Shown here one piece after another: positions 8,332 through 18,057 of a DNA stretch of 64,000 nucleotides. The DNA is from Actinacidiphila glaucinigra. Lineage in GTDB: Bacteria > Actinomycetota > Actinomycetes > Streptomycetales > Streptomycetaceae. A model generated the notes under the pieces. The model was not told the origin of the DNA. It worked only from the letters and a program-made list of their open reading frames with translations, and ran no database searches. The stretch spans positions 62,001 through 126,000 of the forward strand of contig NZ_FZOF01000023.1 of the NCBI RefSeq assembly GCF_900188405.1, read 5' to 3'. The position numbers were made by a program, and so were the translations under genes. Position 1 is the stretch's first letter; each line of letters opens with the position of its first letter.

Positions 8332-10461
8332 ATGGTGGAGCCACGCATGGTGGTGACTGCCCCCGCGCGGGAGCTGCTGGACCAGGTGCTCGCCGAAGTG
8401 GTGCGCGAGACGGGCGCCCATGTCGGTGCGGTCTTCCTGCTGATGCCCGAGGGCCGCGTGCTGGGGATGGAGGTCGTCACCGGGGCGCCGCGCGAGTTGT
8501 CGATGCCCTGGTCGCGGTTGCCCATGGAGCGGTCGACCCCGGTGGCCGACGCCGTACGGGAGGGCCGGACCATCCGGGTCGGCTCCAGGGAGGAGCTGGC
8601 CGACCGCTACCCGCGCACGGCGCTGGTCATGCCCTACGACCTGTCCATGGTCGCCGCCCCGCTCACCGGCGCCGACGCCGTGCTCGGCACGCTCGTGCTG
8701 ATCTGGTCCCGTCCCCGCCCCGCCGAGGCGCCGCCCGCGGAGCGCGCGCTACTGGAGCAGGCCCGTGAGCGGCTCTCCGACCACCTCGTACGGGCCGGCG
8801 CCGGCGGGGAGCCGATCCTGCCGGGGCCCGAGCCGCGGGTGCTGCGGACCGCGCGTGCGGTCCCGGTGCACCCGGACGAGGCCCTCGCGGCGGCGGACTG
8901 GGCCCGGCGGCTGCCCGAGGGGGCCTGCGCGCTCGACTTCGACGGGCGGATCACCTACGTCAGTCCCCGCGCGGCGGAACTCGTCGGCGTGCCCGTCGAG
9001 CGGCTCGTGGGCTCCCTCCCCTGGGAGAGCCTGCGCTGGCTGCGGGACCCCGCCCACGAGGACCGCTACCGCGCCGCCGTGCTCAGCGGGCAGCCGGTCT
9101 CGTTCACCGCCCTGCGGCCGCCCGACCACTGGCTGCTCGTGCAGCTCTACCCCGACGCGACCGGGGTCAGCGTGCGGATCTCCCCCACCGACGCGGCTGC
9201 GGGCCCCGCCCCGCAGGCGGCGCCGTACGACGAGTCCGCGGTGCCGATCCGGATCGGGGCGATCTACCACCTCATGCACCTCGCCACGGCCCTCACCGAG
9301 GCCGTCGGGGTGGACGACGTCGTCCGGCTGGTCGCCGACCTCTTCCCGTCCGCGATCGGCGCCGACGCCTTCGTGCTGTGCGTCGCCGAGGGCGGCCGGC
9401 TGCGCGTCATCGGCGACCGCGGCTACCGGCCCGAGGTCATGGCGGCCCTGGACGGCACCGCGCTCACCGCGCACCTCCCGGCGACCCGGGCCCTGAACAC
9501 CGGCGTCCCCAGCTTCTACGGCTCCCCCGAGGACCTCGTCCGGGCCTACCAGGGCCTGGAACTGCTGTCGGACATGTCGGCCTGGGCCTTCCTGCCCCTG
9601 ATCGCCTCCGGCCGCCCCGTGGGCGCCTGCGTCCTCGCGTTCGCCGAAGAGCGTTCCTTCCCCGCCGACGAGAGAGCCGCCCTGACCTCGCTGAGCGGGC
9701 TGATCGCCCAGGCCCTGGACCGGGCCCGGATCTACGACGCCAAGCACCACCTCGCGCACAGCCTGCAGTCCGGGCTGCTGCCGCACACCCTGCCCAGCGT
9801 GCCCGGCCTTGAGGTCGCCGCCCGCTACCTGCCCGCGACCACCGGCATGGAGGTCGGCGGCGACTTCTACGACCTGATCCGGCTGGACGACACCTGCGTC
9901 GCCGCCGTCATCGGCGACGTCCAGGGCCACAACGTCAACGCCGCCGCCCTGATGGGCCAGGTGCGCACGGCGGTGCACGCGCACGCCACCGCCGGTGCCT
10001 CCCCCGACCAGGTGCTGTCCCGCACCAACCGGCTGCTGGAGGAACTCGACACCGGGCTCTTCACCAGCTGCCTCTACGCCCACCTCCGGCTCACGGAGGG
10101 CGTCCTGCGGATGGCCTCCGCGGGCCACCCGCCGGCCCTGCTGCGCTTCCCCGACGGCCGCACCGACATCCTGAGCAGGCCGGCCGGCCTGCTGCTCGGC
10201 ATCGACCCGGGCGCCGAGTACCCCACCAGCACGATGACGCTGCCCCGCGGCGCGGTCCTCGCCCTCTACACCGACGGGCTCATCGAGACCCCCGGCGGCG
10301 ACCTGGACGAGTCCATCGCCGCCCTGGCCGTGACCCTGTCCTCCCGGGGCAGGCTCCCGCTGGACGAACTCGCCGAGGTCCTCGTCCACCACGACGGCCG
10401 GGCCACCGACCGCACCGACGACACCGCGCTCCTGCTGCTGCGTCCCGTGCCCCCGTCATGA
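8332..10461 (+). CDS. PP2C/SpoIIE-type serine phosphatase with GAF and PAS sensors
   Basis: 709 residues from the ATG at 8332. Order: GAF-like (about 8-150), PAS (about 185-285, ALDFDGRITYVSPRAAELVGV), GAF (about 310-480), and a SpoIIE/PP2C phosphatase (about 490-705). Metal-binding motifs are intact: GGDFYDL, GDVQGH, SAGHPPALL, YTDGLIE and TDDTALLLL. Such RsbU-like enzymes dephosphorylate anti-sigma antagonists (STAS proteins). Unlike two other phosphatases in this window it lacks a C-terminal HATPase domain. The frame is open to 8185, but that would overlap the upstream gene. Confidence 0.88.
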   Translation: MVEPRMVVTAPARELLDQVLAEVVRETGAHVGAVFLLMPEGRVLGMEVVTGAPRELSMPWSRLPMERSTPVADAVREGRTIRVGSREELADRYPRTALVMPYDLSMVAAPLTGADAVLGTLVLIWSRPRPAEAPPAERALLEQARERLSDHLVRAGAGGEPILPGPEPRVLRTARAVPVHPDEALAAADWARRLPEGACALDFDGRITYVSPRAAELVGVPVERLVGSLPWESLRWLRDPAHEDRYRAAVLSGQPVSFTALRPPDHWLLVQLYPDATGVSVRISPTDAAAGPAPQAAPYDESAVPIRIGAIYHLMHLATALTEAVGVDDVVRLVADLFPSAIGADAFVLCVAEGGRLRVIGDRGYRPEVMAALDGTALTAHLPATRALNTGVPSFYGSPEDLVRAYQGLELLSDMSAWAFLPLIASGRPVGACVLAFAEERSFPADERAALTSLSGLIAQALDRARIYDAKHHLAHSLQSGLLPHTLPSVPGLEVAARYLPATTGMEVGGDFYDLIRLDDTCVAAVIGDVQGHNVNAAALMGQVRTAVHAHATAGASPDQVLSRTNRLLEELDTGLFTSCLYAHLRLTEGVLRMASAGHPPALLRFPDGRTDILSRPAGLLLGIDPGAEYPTSTMTLPRGAVLALYTDGLIETPGGDLDESIAALAVTLSSRGRLPLDELAEVLVHHDGRATDRTDDTALLLLRPVPPS

Positions 10462-10501
10462 GGCCTTGTCACTTCCGGCTCCGGCCCCAACACTGGTGTC
10501 C

Positions 10502-11749
10502 ATGCCGGTGGTTGCGCTGCTGGGAACGCTGGACACCAAGGGCACGGAGTACGCCTGGCTGCGGGACCGCCTCCTGCGCGGCGGCGTCGAGGTCGTGCTG
10601 ATCGACGCGGGCGTGGCCGGCGAGCCCCTCGTGGCCCCCGACATCCCCCGCTCCGTCGTGGCCTCCGCCGCGGGTGCGGACGCCGAACGGCTGCGCAGGG
10701 CGGGCGACCGCGGCGCCGCGGTGACGGTCATGGCCGAGGGGGCGGCCCGAGTCGTACGCCGGCTGCACGACGAGGGCAGGCTGCACGGCGTGCTGGCCAT
10801 CGGCGGCAGCGGCGGCACCTCGATCGCCACCCGCGCGATGCGGGAGCTGCCGCTGGGTGTGCCGAAACTGATGGTCTCCTCGATGGCCGCGGGCGACGTC
10901 TCCGCGTACGTCGGCACGACCGACATCGCCATGATGTACAGCGTCGTCGACATCGCGGGCGTCAACCGGGTGTCGGCGCCCATCCTGGCGAACGCGGCCG
11001 ACGCGATCGCCGGGATGGCCAGGGGCTTCGCCGGGACGCCCGCCCCGCCCGCCGGGGACCGGCCGCTGGTGGCCGCGAGCATGGCGGGGGTGACGACCCC
11101 CGGGGTCGACGCCGCCCGGGCGCGGCTCACCGAACTCGGCTACGAGGTGCTGGTCTTCCACTCCGTGGGCTCCGGCGGCCGCTCCCTGGAGTCGCTCGCC
11201 GGGGAGGGCACGTTCAGCGGGGTGCTCGACCTGACGCTCAGCGAGCTCGCCGACGAACTGGTGGGCGGTGCCTTCGGCGCGGGGCCCGACCGGCTGCGCG
11301 CCGCGGGCCGCGCGGGGCTGCCGCAGGTGGTGAGCCCGGGGGCGCTCGACATGGTCAAGTTCGGCCCGCTCGCCTCGCTGCCGGACCGCTTCCGGGCCCG
11401 TCACGTCCACGTCCACAACCCCTCGGTGACCGTGATCCGCACCTCCGCCGCCGAGTGCGCCGAACTCGGCCGCCAGGTCGCCGCGAAACTGCGCGCGGCC
11501 ACCGGCCCGGTCACGCTCCTGCTGCCGCTGCGCGGGCTGTCCACCCTCGGTGCGCCGGGCGGGCTCTACCACGACCGGGCGGTGGACGAGGTGCTGTTCC
11601 GCACCCTCCGCGAGGAGCTGCGCGGCAGCCGGGTGGAGGTCGCCGAACACGACACGCACCTCAACGACCCGGCCTTCGGCCGCGCCGCGGCGGAGCGGCT
11701 GCACGCGCTCATCTCCTCCGCACACGCGACCGCCCGCACGACGCGCTGA
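10502..11749 (+). CDS. Tm-1-like ATP-binding domain protein (UPF0261)
   Basis: 415 residues. The N-terminus VALLGTLDTKGTEYAWLRDRL and the internal IGGSGGTSIATRAMRELPLGVPKLMVSSMAAGD are hallmarks of the UPF0261/Tm-1-like family. The fold has an ATP-binding N-terminal half and a TIM-barrel-like C-terminal half. Plant Tm-1 inhibits viral replication; the bacterial role is not established. Start at the ATG 10502, 40 bp after the phosphatase gene. A hairpin overlaps the stop codon. Confidence 0.85.
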   Translation: MPVVALLGTLDTKGTEYAWLRDRLLRGGVEVVLIDAGVAGEPLVAPDIPRSVVASAAGADAERLRRAGDRGAAVTVMAEGAARVVRRLHDEGRLHGVLAIGGSGGTSIATRAMRELPLGVPKLMVSSMAAGDVSAYVGTTDIAMMYSVVDIAGVNRVSAPILANAADAIAGMARGFAGTPAPPAGDRPLVAASMAGVTTPGVDAARARLTELGYEVLVFHSVGSGGRSLESLAGEGTFSGVLDLTLSELADELVGGAFGAGPDRLRAAGRAGLPQVVSPGALDMVKFGPLASLPDRFRARHVHVHNPSVTVIRTSAAECAELGRQVAAKLRAATGPVTLLLPLRGLSTLGAPGGLYHDRAVDEVLFRTLREELRGSRVEVAEHDTHLNDPAFGRAAAERLHALISSAHATARTTR

Positions 11750-11766
11750 GCGTCGTACGGGCGGTC
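11728..11766 (+). terminator. Hairpin overlapping the stop codon of the UPF0261 gene
   Basis: 17-base arms at 11728-11744 and 11750-11766 with a single mismatch. The loop is the five bases GCTGA containing the TGA stop. There is no T-tract, which is usual for Streptomyces terminators. It lies between convergent genes. Confidence 0.55.
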
Positions 11767-11799
11767 GTCCGTACGGTACGGCGGGCCCGGCCCGAGGCC

Positions 11800-12579
11800 C
11801 TAGACGGAGGCCGCCGTGCCCGCGCCCACGGAGCCGCGCCCCGCGGAGGCGGCGGCCTGGGCCGGTTCCAGCAGGCGTCCGGCCAGGTGGCCGAAGACCA
11901 GCCCGAAGGAGGTCCACAGCGTCAGCTGGATCGCCAGCGCCGCCAGACGGAACTGCCACAGCAGCCCCGCCGGGAAGTGCTCCGGCACCTCGTTGATCCC
12001 GGGCAGGAGCGCGTACGCGAGCCCCACGGTCACGACGAGGAAGACGCCGGCGGCCACGGTCGCGTACCAGTTGCCCAGGCGCGGCGCGAGGCGCCTGCCG
12101 AGGATCACGGTGGCGATCGCGAGCAGCACGCTGAGCAGCATCATCAGGAAGTACAGCGTGGTGCGTTCGCCGATGGTGTCGGGGTCGCCGACGGCCGGCG
12201 GGTTGGCGGGGTACTTCAGGAAGGGCACGACGTAGACCGCGACGAGCGCCGCGGCCGACAGCAGCATCGCCGTGGGCCGGGCGCCGAAGCGGCCGATCCG
12301 CCCGAGGGCGAAGCAGTAGGCGAGGGCGGCGATGCCGCCCAGCGCCACGCCGTACACGAGGAGGCCGGTGGCCAGGCCGGCGGTGGACTGCAGGGCACGG
12401 CTGACCGGTTCGGCGCCGCCGTGCTCGTGGGCGTGCGACTCCTCGAACGCGATGGCGGCGTCGACCCGGGACTCGCCCAGCAGGTAGGCGACGACCAGGG
12501 CGAGCGCGCCGGCGGCGAGGCCGGCCAGCATGCCCCGCACCAGCAGTTGTCTGACGGTGACGGAGTTGACGGGGTTCAT
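11800..12579 (-). CDS. cbtA: CbtA-type cobalt transporter subunit
   Basis: 259 residues with six membrane helices. The first loop carries the His/acid-rich motif EESHAHEHGG (about residues 46-55), a likely cobalt-binding site. The helices and RGMLAGLAAGALALVVAYLLGE fit the CbtA family (predicted cobalt transporters). The start was set at 12579 because the upstream extension lies in cbtB. It lies 16 bp downstream of cbtB, and a cobalamin riboswitch precedes the pair. Confidence 0.88.
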   Translation of the reverse strand: MNPVNSVTVRQLLVRGMLAGLAAGALALVVAYLLGESRVDAAIAFEESHAHEHGGAEPVSRALQSTAGLATGLLVYGVALGGIAALAYCFALGRIGRFGARPTAMLLSAAALVAVYVVPFLKYPANPPAVGDPDTIGERTTLYFLMMLLSVLLAIATVILGRRLAPRLGNWYATVAAGVFLVVTVGLAYALLPGINEVPEHFPAGLLWQFRLAALAIQLTLWTSFGLVFGHLAGRLLEPAQAAASAGRGSVGAGTAASV

Positions 12580-12595
12580 CGGTGCGGCACCCCTG

Positions 12596-12817
12596 TCAGT
12601 GGCAGGGGAAGCCGAGCAGGTGGCGCCCGTCGTGCAGCCACTCGTGGACGTTCTCACCGGACATGAGGGACGTGGCCCCCTGCTCGGCACCCACGAAGTA
12701 GAGCAGGACCAGCATCAGGACGCCGAAGAAGACCGCCCAGGGCAGGATCGCCCTGATCGGCAGCGTCACGGGGGTGGCGGAAGGGGCGATGGCCGGTGAG
12801 GCGGCGGAGTGCGCCAT
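12596..12817 (-). CDS. cbtB: CbtB-type cobalt transporter subunit
   Basis: 73 residues: a short N-terminal tail, one membrane helix (ILPWAVFFGVLMLVLLYFVG) and a C-terminal metal-binding tail ending HEWLHDGRHLLGFPCH with four His and one Cys. This is the CbtB pattern. The ATG at 12817 follows an AGGAGG site; a second ATG five bases earlier is out of frame. Translation is probably controlled by the cobalamin riboswitch upstream. Confidence 0.88.
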   Translation of the reverse strand: MAHSAASPAIAPSATPVTLPIRAILPWAVFFGVLMLVLLYFVGAEQGATSLMSGENVHEWLHDGRHLLGFPCH

Positions 12818-12847
12818 GGCATGACCTCCTGGTGGGAACTCGCGTCC

Positions 12848-12990
12848 CGGTCGGTGGAGCTCTGTCGGACGACTGCGGGTCTGACTCGCCTGGCGCTGGG
12901 CTGGGCTTACAGTGGCGCGACCGTGCCGGATTTGCACCGGACTTCCGCCGTGTCGTCGTGAATGTCGTCGTGACGGTACCGCGATCCGGT
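12848..12990 (-). promoter_or_regulatory. Cobalamin (adenosylcobalamin) riboswitch
   Basis: Read on the minus strand, the leader of cbtBA contains the conserved core: GGAAGTCCGGTGCAAATCCGG, then GCGCCACTGTAAGCCC (about 12896-12943), and the B12-box-like GCCAGGCGAGTCAGACC (about 12879-12895). These match cobalamin riboswitch consensus elements. The 3' end lies about 30 bases upstream of the cbtB start, so B12 would repress cobalt uptake. Exact ends were not folded. Confidence 0.9.
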
Positions 12991-13114
12991 GATCCGGCCA
13001 AGGGCGCGCGTTCACGCCCCGGCATGCGCGGGAGCCGATTCGGTGCGGCCGGCAGGCCGGGAGTGGGGCGGCAGTTGGCGATTCCACGGGATCGCCGGAG
13101 GGCGAGGAGGGTGC

Positions 13115-13678
13115 ATGACGACCCGGGTGACGTTGATCTCACCGGTGGTGAACGCGGCGCTGCGCGAGGCGCGTTTCGACGACGACGTGCCGCCGGACGC
13201 GCACGCGCTCGGCACCGCCCGCGCGTTGGCCGGTTCGCTGCCCTCCGCGGGACCGGTGTCCGTCTCGCCCACGGTTCGCTGCCGCGCGACCGCGCAGGCG
13301 CTCGGCCTGGCCGCCGAGGAGACGGCGCCCGCGGGCTGGGCACTGGGCCGCTGGCGGGGACGCACCCTGGCCGAGGTGAGCGCCGAGGAGCCGGAGGCGG
13401 TGGCCGCCTGGCTCTCCGACCCGGACGCCGCGCCGCACGACGCCGAGTCGCTGCGCGAGCTGTGCGCCCGCGCCGGCGGCTGGCTCGACGGGCTCGCCGC
13501 CACACCGGGCCGGGTGCTCGCCGTCGTCGAACCGGAGATCGTCCGGGCCTGCGCGGTACGGGCCCTGGGCGCGCCCGAGGCGTCCTTCTGGCGGATCGAC
13601 GTGCCCCCGCTGACGGCGACGGAATTCAGCGGGCGGTCCGGACGCTGGAATCTGCGGGCGGGGCGCCCGCTGGGCTGA
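13115..13678 (+). CDS. Histidine-phosphatase-fold protein lacking the catalytic histidines
   Basis: 187 residues with the phosphoglycerate-mutase-like layout. The usual N-terminal (L)xRHG motif is replaced by LISPVVNAALREARFDDD, and the second catalytic His region (normally VxHG) reads AVVEPEIVRACAVRAL. The substrate-binding SPTVRCRATAQALGL block remains. It is therefore likely to be catalytically inactive or to have changed function. It is divergent from cbtBA and their riboswitch, so a cobalt or B12-related role is possible. The ATG at 13115 has GGAGGGCGAGGAGG upstream. Confidence 0.75.
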   Translation: MTTRVTLISPVVNAALREARFDDDVPPDAHALGTARALAGSLPSAGPVSVSPTVRCRATAQALGLAAEETAPAGWALGRWRGRTLAEVSAEEPEAVAAWLSDPDAAPHDAESLRELCARAGGWLDGLAATPGRVLAVVEPEIVRACAVRALGAPEASFWRIDVPPLTATEFSGRSGRWNLRAGRPLG

Positions 13679-13761
13679 CCGGGAACCGGAAGCGCGGATG
13701 AAGCGGGGATGAAGCGCGAACGGATATACGCGGGGGATGCGCTCCAGCATCAGACAGGCTC

Positions 13762-13792
13762 TTGCAAGTCAGTCGCAATAGGACTCTATGAT
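13762..13792 (+). promoter_or_regulatory. cbiM promoter with Nur-like operator
   Basis: TTGCAA-GTCAG-TCGCAA at 13762-13778 matches the Nur box described in Streptomyces (TTGCAA, five bases, TTGCAA) in 11 of 12 positions. The left half also serves as a -35, with TATGAT at 13787-13792 as -10 (19-bp spacer). A Ni-Nur repressor bound here would block RNA polymerase. The regulator gene is not in this window. Confidence 0.6.
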
Positions 13793-13834
13793 TGAGCGTT
13801 CGACTTCCGATGCGACCCCGGAGCGGAGCTCTCC

Positions 13835-14515
13835 ATGCATGTACCCGACGGATTCATCGACGCCCCGGTGTCGGTGGCGGCCGGTGCCGTCGCGGCCGCA
13901 GCCGTGGCCGTGAGCCTGCGCGGTGCGCGACGCGAACTGGACGAGCGCACCGCGCCGCTGGCGGGACTCGTCTCGGCGTTCATCTTCGCCGTCCAGATGC
14001 TCAACTTCCCGGTGGCCGCCGGCACCAGTGGTCACCTCCTCGGCGGCGCACTCGCGGCGATACTCGTCGGCCCCTACACAGGGGTGTTGTGCGTGTCCGT
14101 CGTCCTGCTCATCCAGGGCGTGCTCTTCGCCGACGGCGGCCTCACCGCCCTCGGCGTGAACATCACCGACATGGCGATCGTGACCGTGGTCGTCGCCTAC
14201 GCCCTCTTCCGCGCGCTGGTCAAGGTGCTGCCGAACGGGCGCGGCGGGGTGACAAGCGCGGCCTTCGTCGCGGCCCTGGTCTCCGTCCCGGCCGCGGCGG
14301 TCGCCTTCACCGGGATCTACGCGCTGGGCGGGACGACCGACGTCGCGCTCGGCAAGGTCTTCACCGCCATGGTCGGCGTGCACGTCCTGATCGGCATCGG
14401 TGAGGCGGTGATCACCGCCGCGACGGTGGGCGCCGTCATCGCCGTCCGCCCCGACCTCGTCCACGGCGCCCGTGACCTGCGCCGCCCGCTGGAGCTCAAG
14501 GAGGCGACCGTCTGA
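13835..14515 (+). CDS. cbiM: CbiM, substrate-specific membrane component of Co/Ni ECF transporter
   Basis: 226 residues and six or seven helices. The mature N-terminus MHVPDGFID is the conserved CbiM/NikM motif whose amino group and His2 coordinate the metal. Further blocks are NFPVAAGTSGHLLGGALAAILVGP and VLLIQGVLFADGGLTALGVNITDM. With CbiN, CbiQ and CbiO it forms an energy-coupling factor importer for Co2+ or Ni2+. The stop overlaps the cbiN start (TGATG). A Nur-like box upstream favours nickel as the sensed, and possibly transported, metal. Confidence 0.93.
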   Translation: MHVPDGFIDAPVSVAAGAVAAAAVAVSLRGARRELDERTAPLAGLVSAFIFAVQMLNFPVAAGTSGHLLGGALAAILVGPYTGVLCVSVVLLIQGVLFADGGLTALGVNITDMAIVTVVVAYALFRALVKVLPNGRGGVTSAAFVAALVSVPAAAVAFTGIYALGGTTDVALGKVFTAMVGVHVLIGIGEAVITAATVGAVIAVRPDLVHGARDLRRPLELKEATV

Positions 14516-14850
14516 TGGCGGCCGTGACCGACACCCCGAAGCGCGGCGGCATACGGCCGCTGTGGATCGCCGGCCTGATCGCCGCCCTGGTGCTCGCCGG
14601 ATTCGTCAGCTACTACGCCTCGGCCAGCCCGGACGGACTGGAGAAGGTCGCCGCCGACCACGGCATCGACAAGAGGACCGAGGACCACGCGGCCAAGGAC
14701 TCCCCGCTGGCGGACTACCAGACCAAGGACGTCGGCGACGCCCGGCTCTCCGGCGGCCTCGCCGGCGTGATCGGCGTCGGCGCCACCCTCGCGCTCGGCA
14801 CCGGCGTCTTCTGGGTCGTCCGCCGCCGTCCGCGCGCGGACGAGGGCTGA
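14515..14850 (+). CDS. cbiN: CbiN-type accessory component (PDGF domain)
   Basis: 111 residues with an N-terminal helix (LWIAGLIAALVLAGFVSYYA) and a C-terminal helix (GVIGVGATLALGTGVFWVV) flanking an extracytoplasmic loop with SPDGLEKVAADHGI. The segment SPDGLEKVA is the PDGLE/CbiN hallmark. It supports metal loading of CbiM. Translationally coupled to cbiM. Confidence 0.88.
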   Translation: MAAVTDTPKRGGIRPLWIAGLIAALVLAGFVSYYASASPDGLEKVAADHGIDKRTEDHAAKDSPLADYQTKDVGDARLSGGLAGVIGVGATLALGTGVFWVVRRRPRADEG

Positions 14851-14852
14851 CC

Positions 14853-15610
14853 GTGGGCGCTGGGCACGCACACCGGCTCTACCGGCACGGGCATTCACCG
14901 GTGCACGCACTGCCCCCGCAGTGCAAGCTCGCAGCGGTCTTCTGCTTCGTCCTCGTCGTCGTGTCCACACCGCGCTCCGCGGTGTGGGCCTTCGGCCTGT
15001 ACGCGGTGCTGCTGGCCACGGTCGCCGCCGTGGCGCGCGTCCCGGCCGGCTTCCTGCTGCGGCGATTGCTGATCGAGGTGCCCTTCGTCGCCTTCGCCGT
15101 CCTCATGCCGTTCGTCGCCGAGGGCCCGCGCACCGAGGTGCTGGGCCTGTCCCTGAGCGTGCACGGCCTGTGGGGCGCCTGGAACATCCTCGCCAAGGGC
15201 ACCCTGGGCGTCGCCGCCTCCGTGCTGCTGGCCTCCACCACCGAGCTGCGCGAACTCCTGCTCGGCCTGCAGCGGTTGCGGCTGCCGGCGCTGCTGGTGC
15301 AGATCGCCTCGTTCATGATCCGGTACGGGGACGTCATCACCGACGAGATGCGCCGGATGCGCGTCGCCCGCGCCTCGCGCGGCTTCGAGGCGCGCGGCCC
15401 GCGCCACTGGGGCGTGCTCGCCAAGTCCGCGGGCGCCCTGTTCATCCGCTCCTACGAGCGCGGCGAACGCGTCCACCTGGCGATGGTCAGCCGCGGCTAC
15501 GCCGGCAGCATGCCGGTGATCGACGACGTGACGGCCTCGCGTGCCCAGTGGTCGTACGCCGCCGTGCTCCCGGCCGCCGCACTGCTGGTCTGTCTGATGG
15601 GATGGTTCCT

Positions 15611-15614
<4 letters not shown>
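14853..15614 (+). CDS. cbiQ: CbiQ, ECF transporter T component
   Basis: 253 residues from the GTG at 14853, two bases after the cbiN stop. The N-terminal segment is His-rich (GHAHRLYRHGHSPVHALPPQCKLAA). The two coupling-helix motifs of EcfT proteins are seen as ARASRGFEARG and MVSRGYAGS near the C-terminus; these contact the ATPase. The 3' end overlaps the cbiO start by four bases (GTGA). Confidence 0.9.
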
Positions 15615-16363
<749 letters not shown>

Positions 16364-16552
16364 TCCCCGGGCGTCGAACCGCTCCGCGGCGTTCACGGCC
16401 GCGCAGCAGCGCACAGCCGTGCTCACGCCCCAACTCCCCTTTCGGCAAACGAAGTCACGCCTTGCTACTTGTGTGGAAACCGTGAAAGGCTCCCGGCACC
16501 ACAAGGCGCAGGCGCATCCGCCTCCCGACGCCGAAGGTTGGTTCACCGCCCG

Positions 16553-18040
16553 ATGACTGCCGCAGCCCCGGTCCCCGAGGCCGTACCGCTGTCCGAGTAC
16601 TGGGCGGAAGCGCTGTGCTTCGCCCAGCTGTGCACACTCTCCCCCGAGGACGGCGGGCGCCTGGCCGCCGACGCGTTCGAACGCGGCCTGGACCAGGTGC
16701 CCGACGTGATGGACCCCGCGTTCGCACCGGGACCGCTGCCGCTGCCCCTCCTGCCGCTGCTGCTGACCGTCGTACGGGACACCGCCGCGGACTGGCAGGC
16801 CCGGGGCGAGGGGGACAGCCTGCATCCGGAGTTCCGCATCTGGCTCAACGCGGAACGCGCCGCACGCCGGGGCAGGGCACCGCGCCCGGAGCCGCTGGCC
16901 CTGCGCGGGCTGCGGGACATGGCGGAGGCGGACGCGGCACTGCTGTGGTCCACCGAGGTCGAGTGCCGCCCCGTGGCCGTGACCGCCCGCTTCCTGGGCG
17001 TCGACGCCGCCGCAGCGGAACGGGAGATCGACCGGGCCCGCGAGGACTTCCGGGACCGCTGCCTGCGCGCCCACCAGGAGGAACCGCCCTCCGACGAGTG
17101 CCAGGGGTACGCCCGGCTGCTGGACGCGGCCACCCGGATGCCCGTCGAGGCGGCGCCCGAGGACCTGCGCCGGCACCTGCGCGGGTGCGCCGACTGCGCG
17201 CGGGCCGCCGTGTGCCTGACCCCGTTCGGCGGCGGCCCGGCGGAGGCGCTGGCCGAAGGGGTGCTGGGCTGGGCCGGTCCCGCCTACCTGGAGGCCCGGC
17301 GCCGGGCGGCCGGACGGGGAGCCGTTCCACCCCGGCCGTCGCGGCGTGCCGTCCGCGCCGCCCGCACGGCGCGGACGCGGACCGGGACACCCCGCGGCAG
17401 GGCCGCCGTGACCGCGGCCGTCGCGGCGCTGGCCGCCGTGGTCTGCGTGACGGTCCTGGTCACCGCCGACGACTCCGCCCCCCGGTCCGCCCAGGCCGCG
17501 CCGACGGCGCAGGGCGGCAACGACGGCGCCGCCCCGGACGGTCCCGGATTCCCCCCGCTGCGCTCACCGGGCGCGTCCGGCGCCTCCGGGGCTCCCGAAC
17601 CCTCCGGGAGCGCGCCGTTCCCCGAGGAGATCGTGCCCTCGGCCGCCGAGCACACCATCCCCGCCGCCCGCCGCACGCCGTCCTCCGCCGCGCCGCCCGC
17701 GCGGGACGCGCCGGTGAAGGCGCCGCCGTCCTGCACGATCGCCTACGAGGTGACCAACCGGTGGTACGACGGCTTCCAGGCCTCGGTCACCCTGACGTCC
17801 CGCAAGGACATCCACGACTGGACGGTCGGCTGGCGGTACTCCGACGGCCGGCGGGTGACGCAGATGTGGGACGCCGACTTCTTCCAGCGCGGCGGGACGG
17901 TCATCGCCCGGGCCAAGGACTACAACCGGTCGGTGCGGGCGGGCGAATCGGTCACCTTCGGCCTGGTCGGCACCCGGTACGGAGCCACCTCCCCGCCCTC
18001 GGGCTTCACCCTCGACGGCGCGCCCTGCGCCACCGGCTGA
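16553..18040 (+). CDS. Sigma-factor-like / zinc-finger / membrane / CBM2 fusion protein
   Basis: 495 residues. Residues about 10-180 look like a degenerate ECF sigma factor, including a region-4-like ALRGLRDMAEADAALLWSTEVECRPVAVTARFLGV. A zf-HC2-like anti-sigma zinc finger follows (Cys in DECQGYARLL, then HLRGCADC, about 185-225), then a basic segment, one membrane helix (about 290-312), a Pro/Ser/Ala-rich linker, and a C-terminal CBM2 (about 394-495, SCTIAYEVTNRWYDGFQASVTL to FTLDGAPC). The topology places the carbohydrate-binding module outside. It lies convergent to a CBM2 chitinase. A role as a polysaccharide-sensing transcription regulator is an inference. Confidence 0.7.
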   Translation: MTAAAPVPEAVPLSEYWAEALCFAQLCTLSPEDGGRLAADAFERGLDQVPDVMDPAFAPGPLPLPLLPLLLTVVRDTAADWQARGEGDSLHPEFRIWLNAERAARRGRAPRPEPLALRGLRDMAEADAALLWSTEVECRPVAVTARFLGVDAAAAEREIDRAREDFRDRCLRAHQEEPPSDECQGYARLLDAATRMPVEAAPEDLRRHLRGCADCARAAVCLTPFGGGPAEALAEGVLGWAGPAYLEARRRAAGRGAVPPRPSRRAVRAARTARTRTGTPRGRAAVTAAVAALAAVVCVTVLVTADDSAPRSAQAAPTAQGGNDGAAPDGPGFPPLRSPGASGASGAPEPSGSAPFPEEIVPSAAEHTIPAARRTPSSAAPPARDAPVKAPPSCTIAYEVTNRWYDGFQASVTLTSRKDIHDWTVGWRYSDGRRVTQMWDADFFQRGGTVIARAKDYNRSVRAGESVTFGLVGTRYGATSPPSGFTLDGAPCATG

Positions 18041-18057
18041 CGCGCCCCGGACACGAC

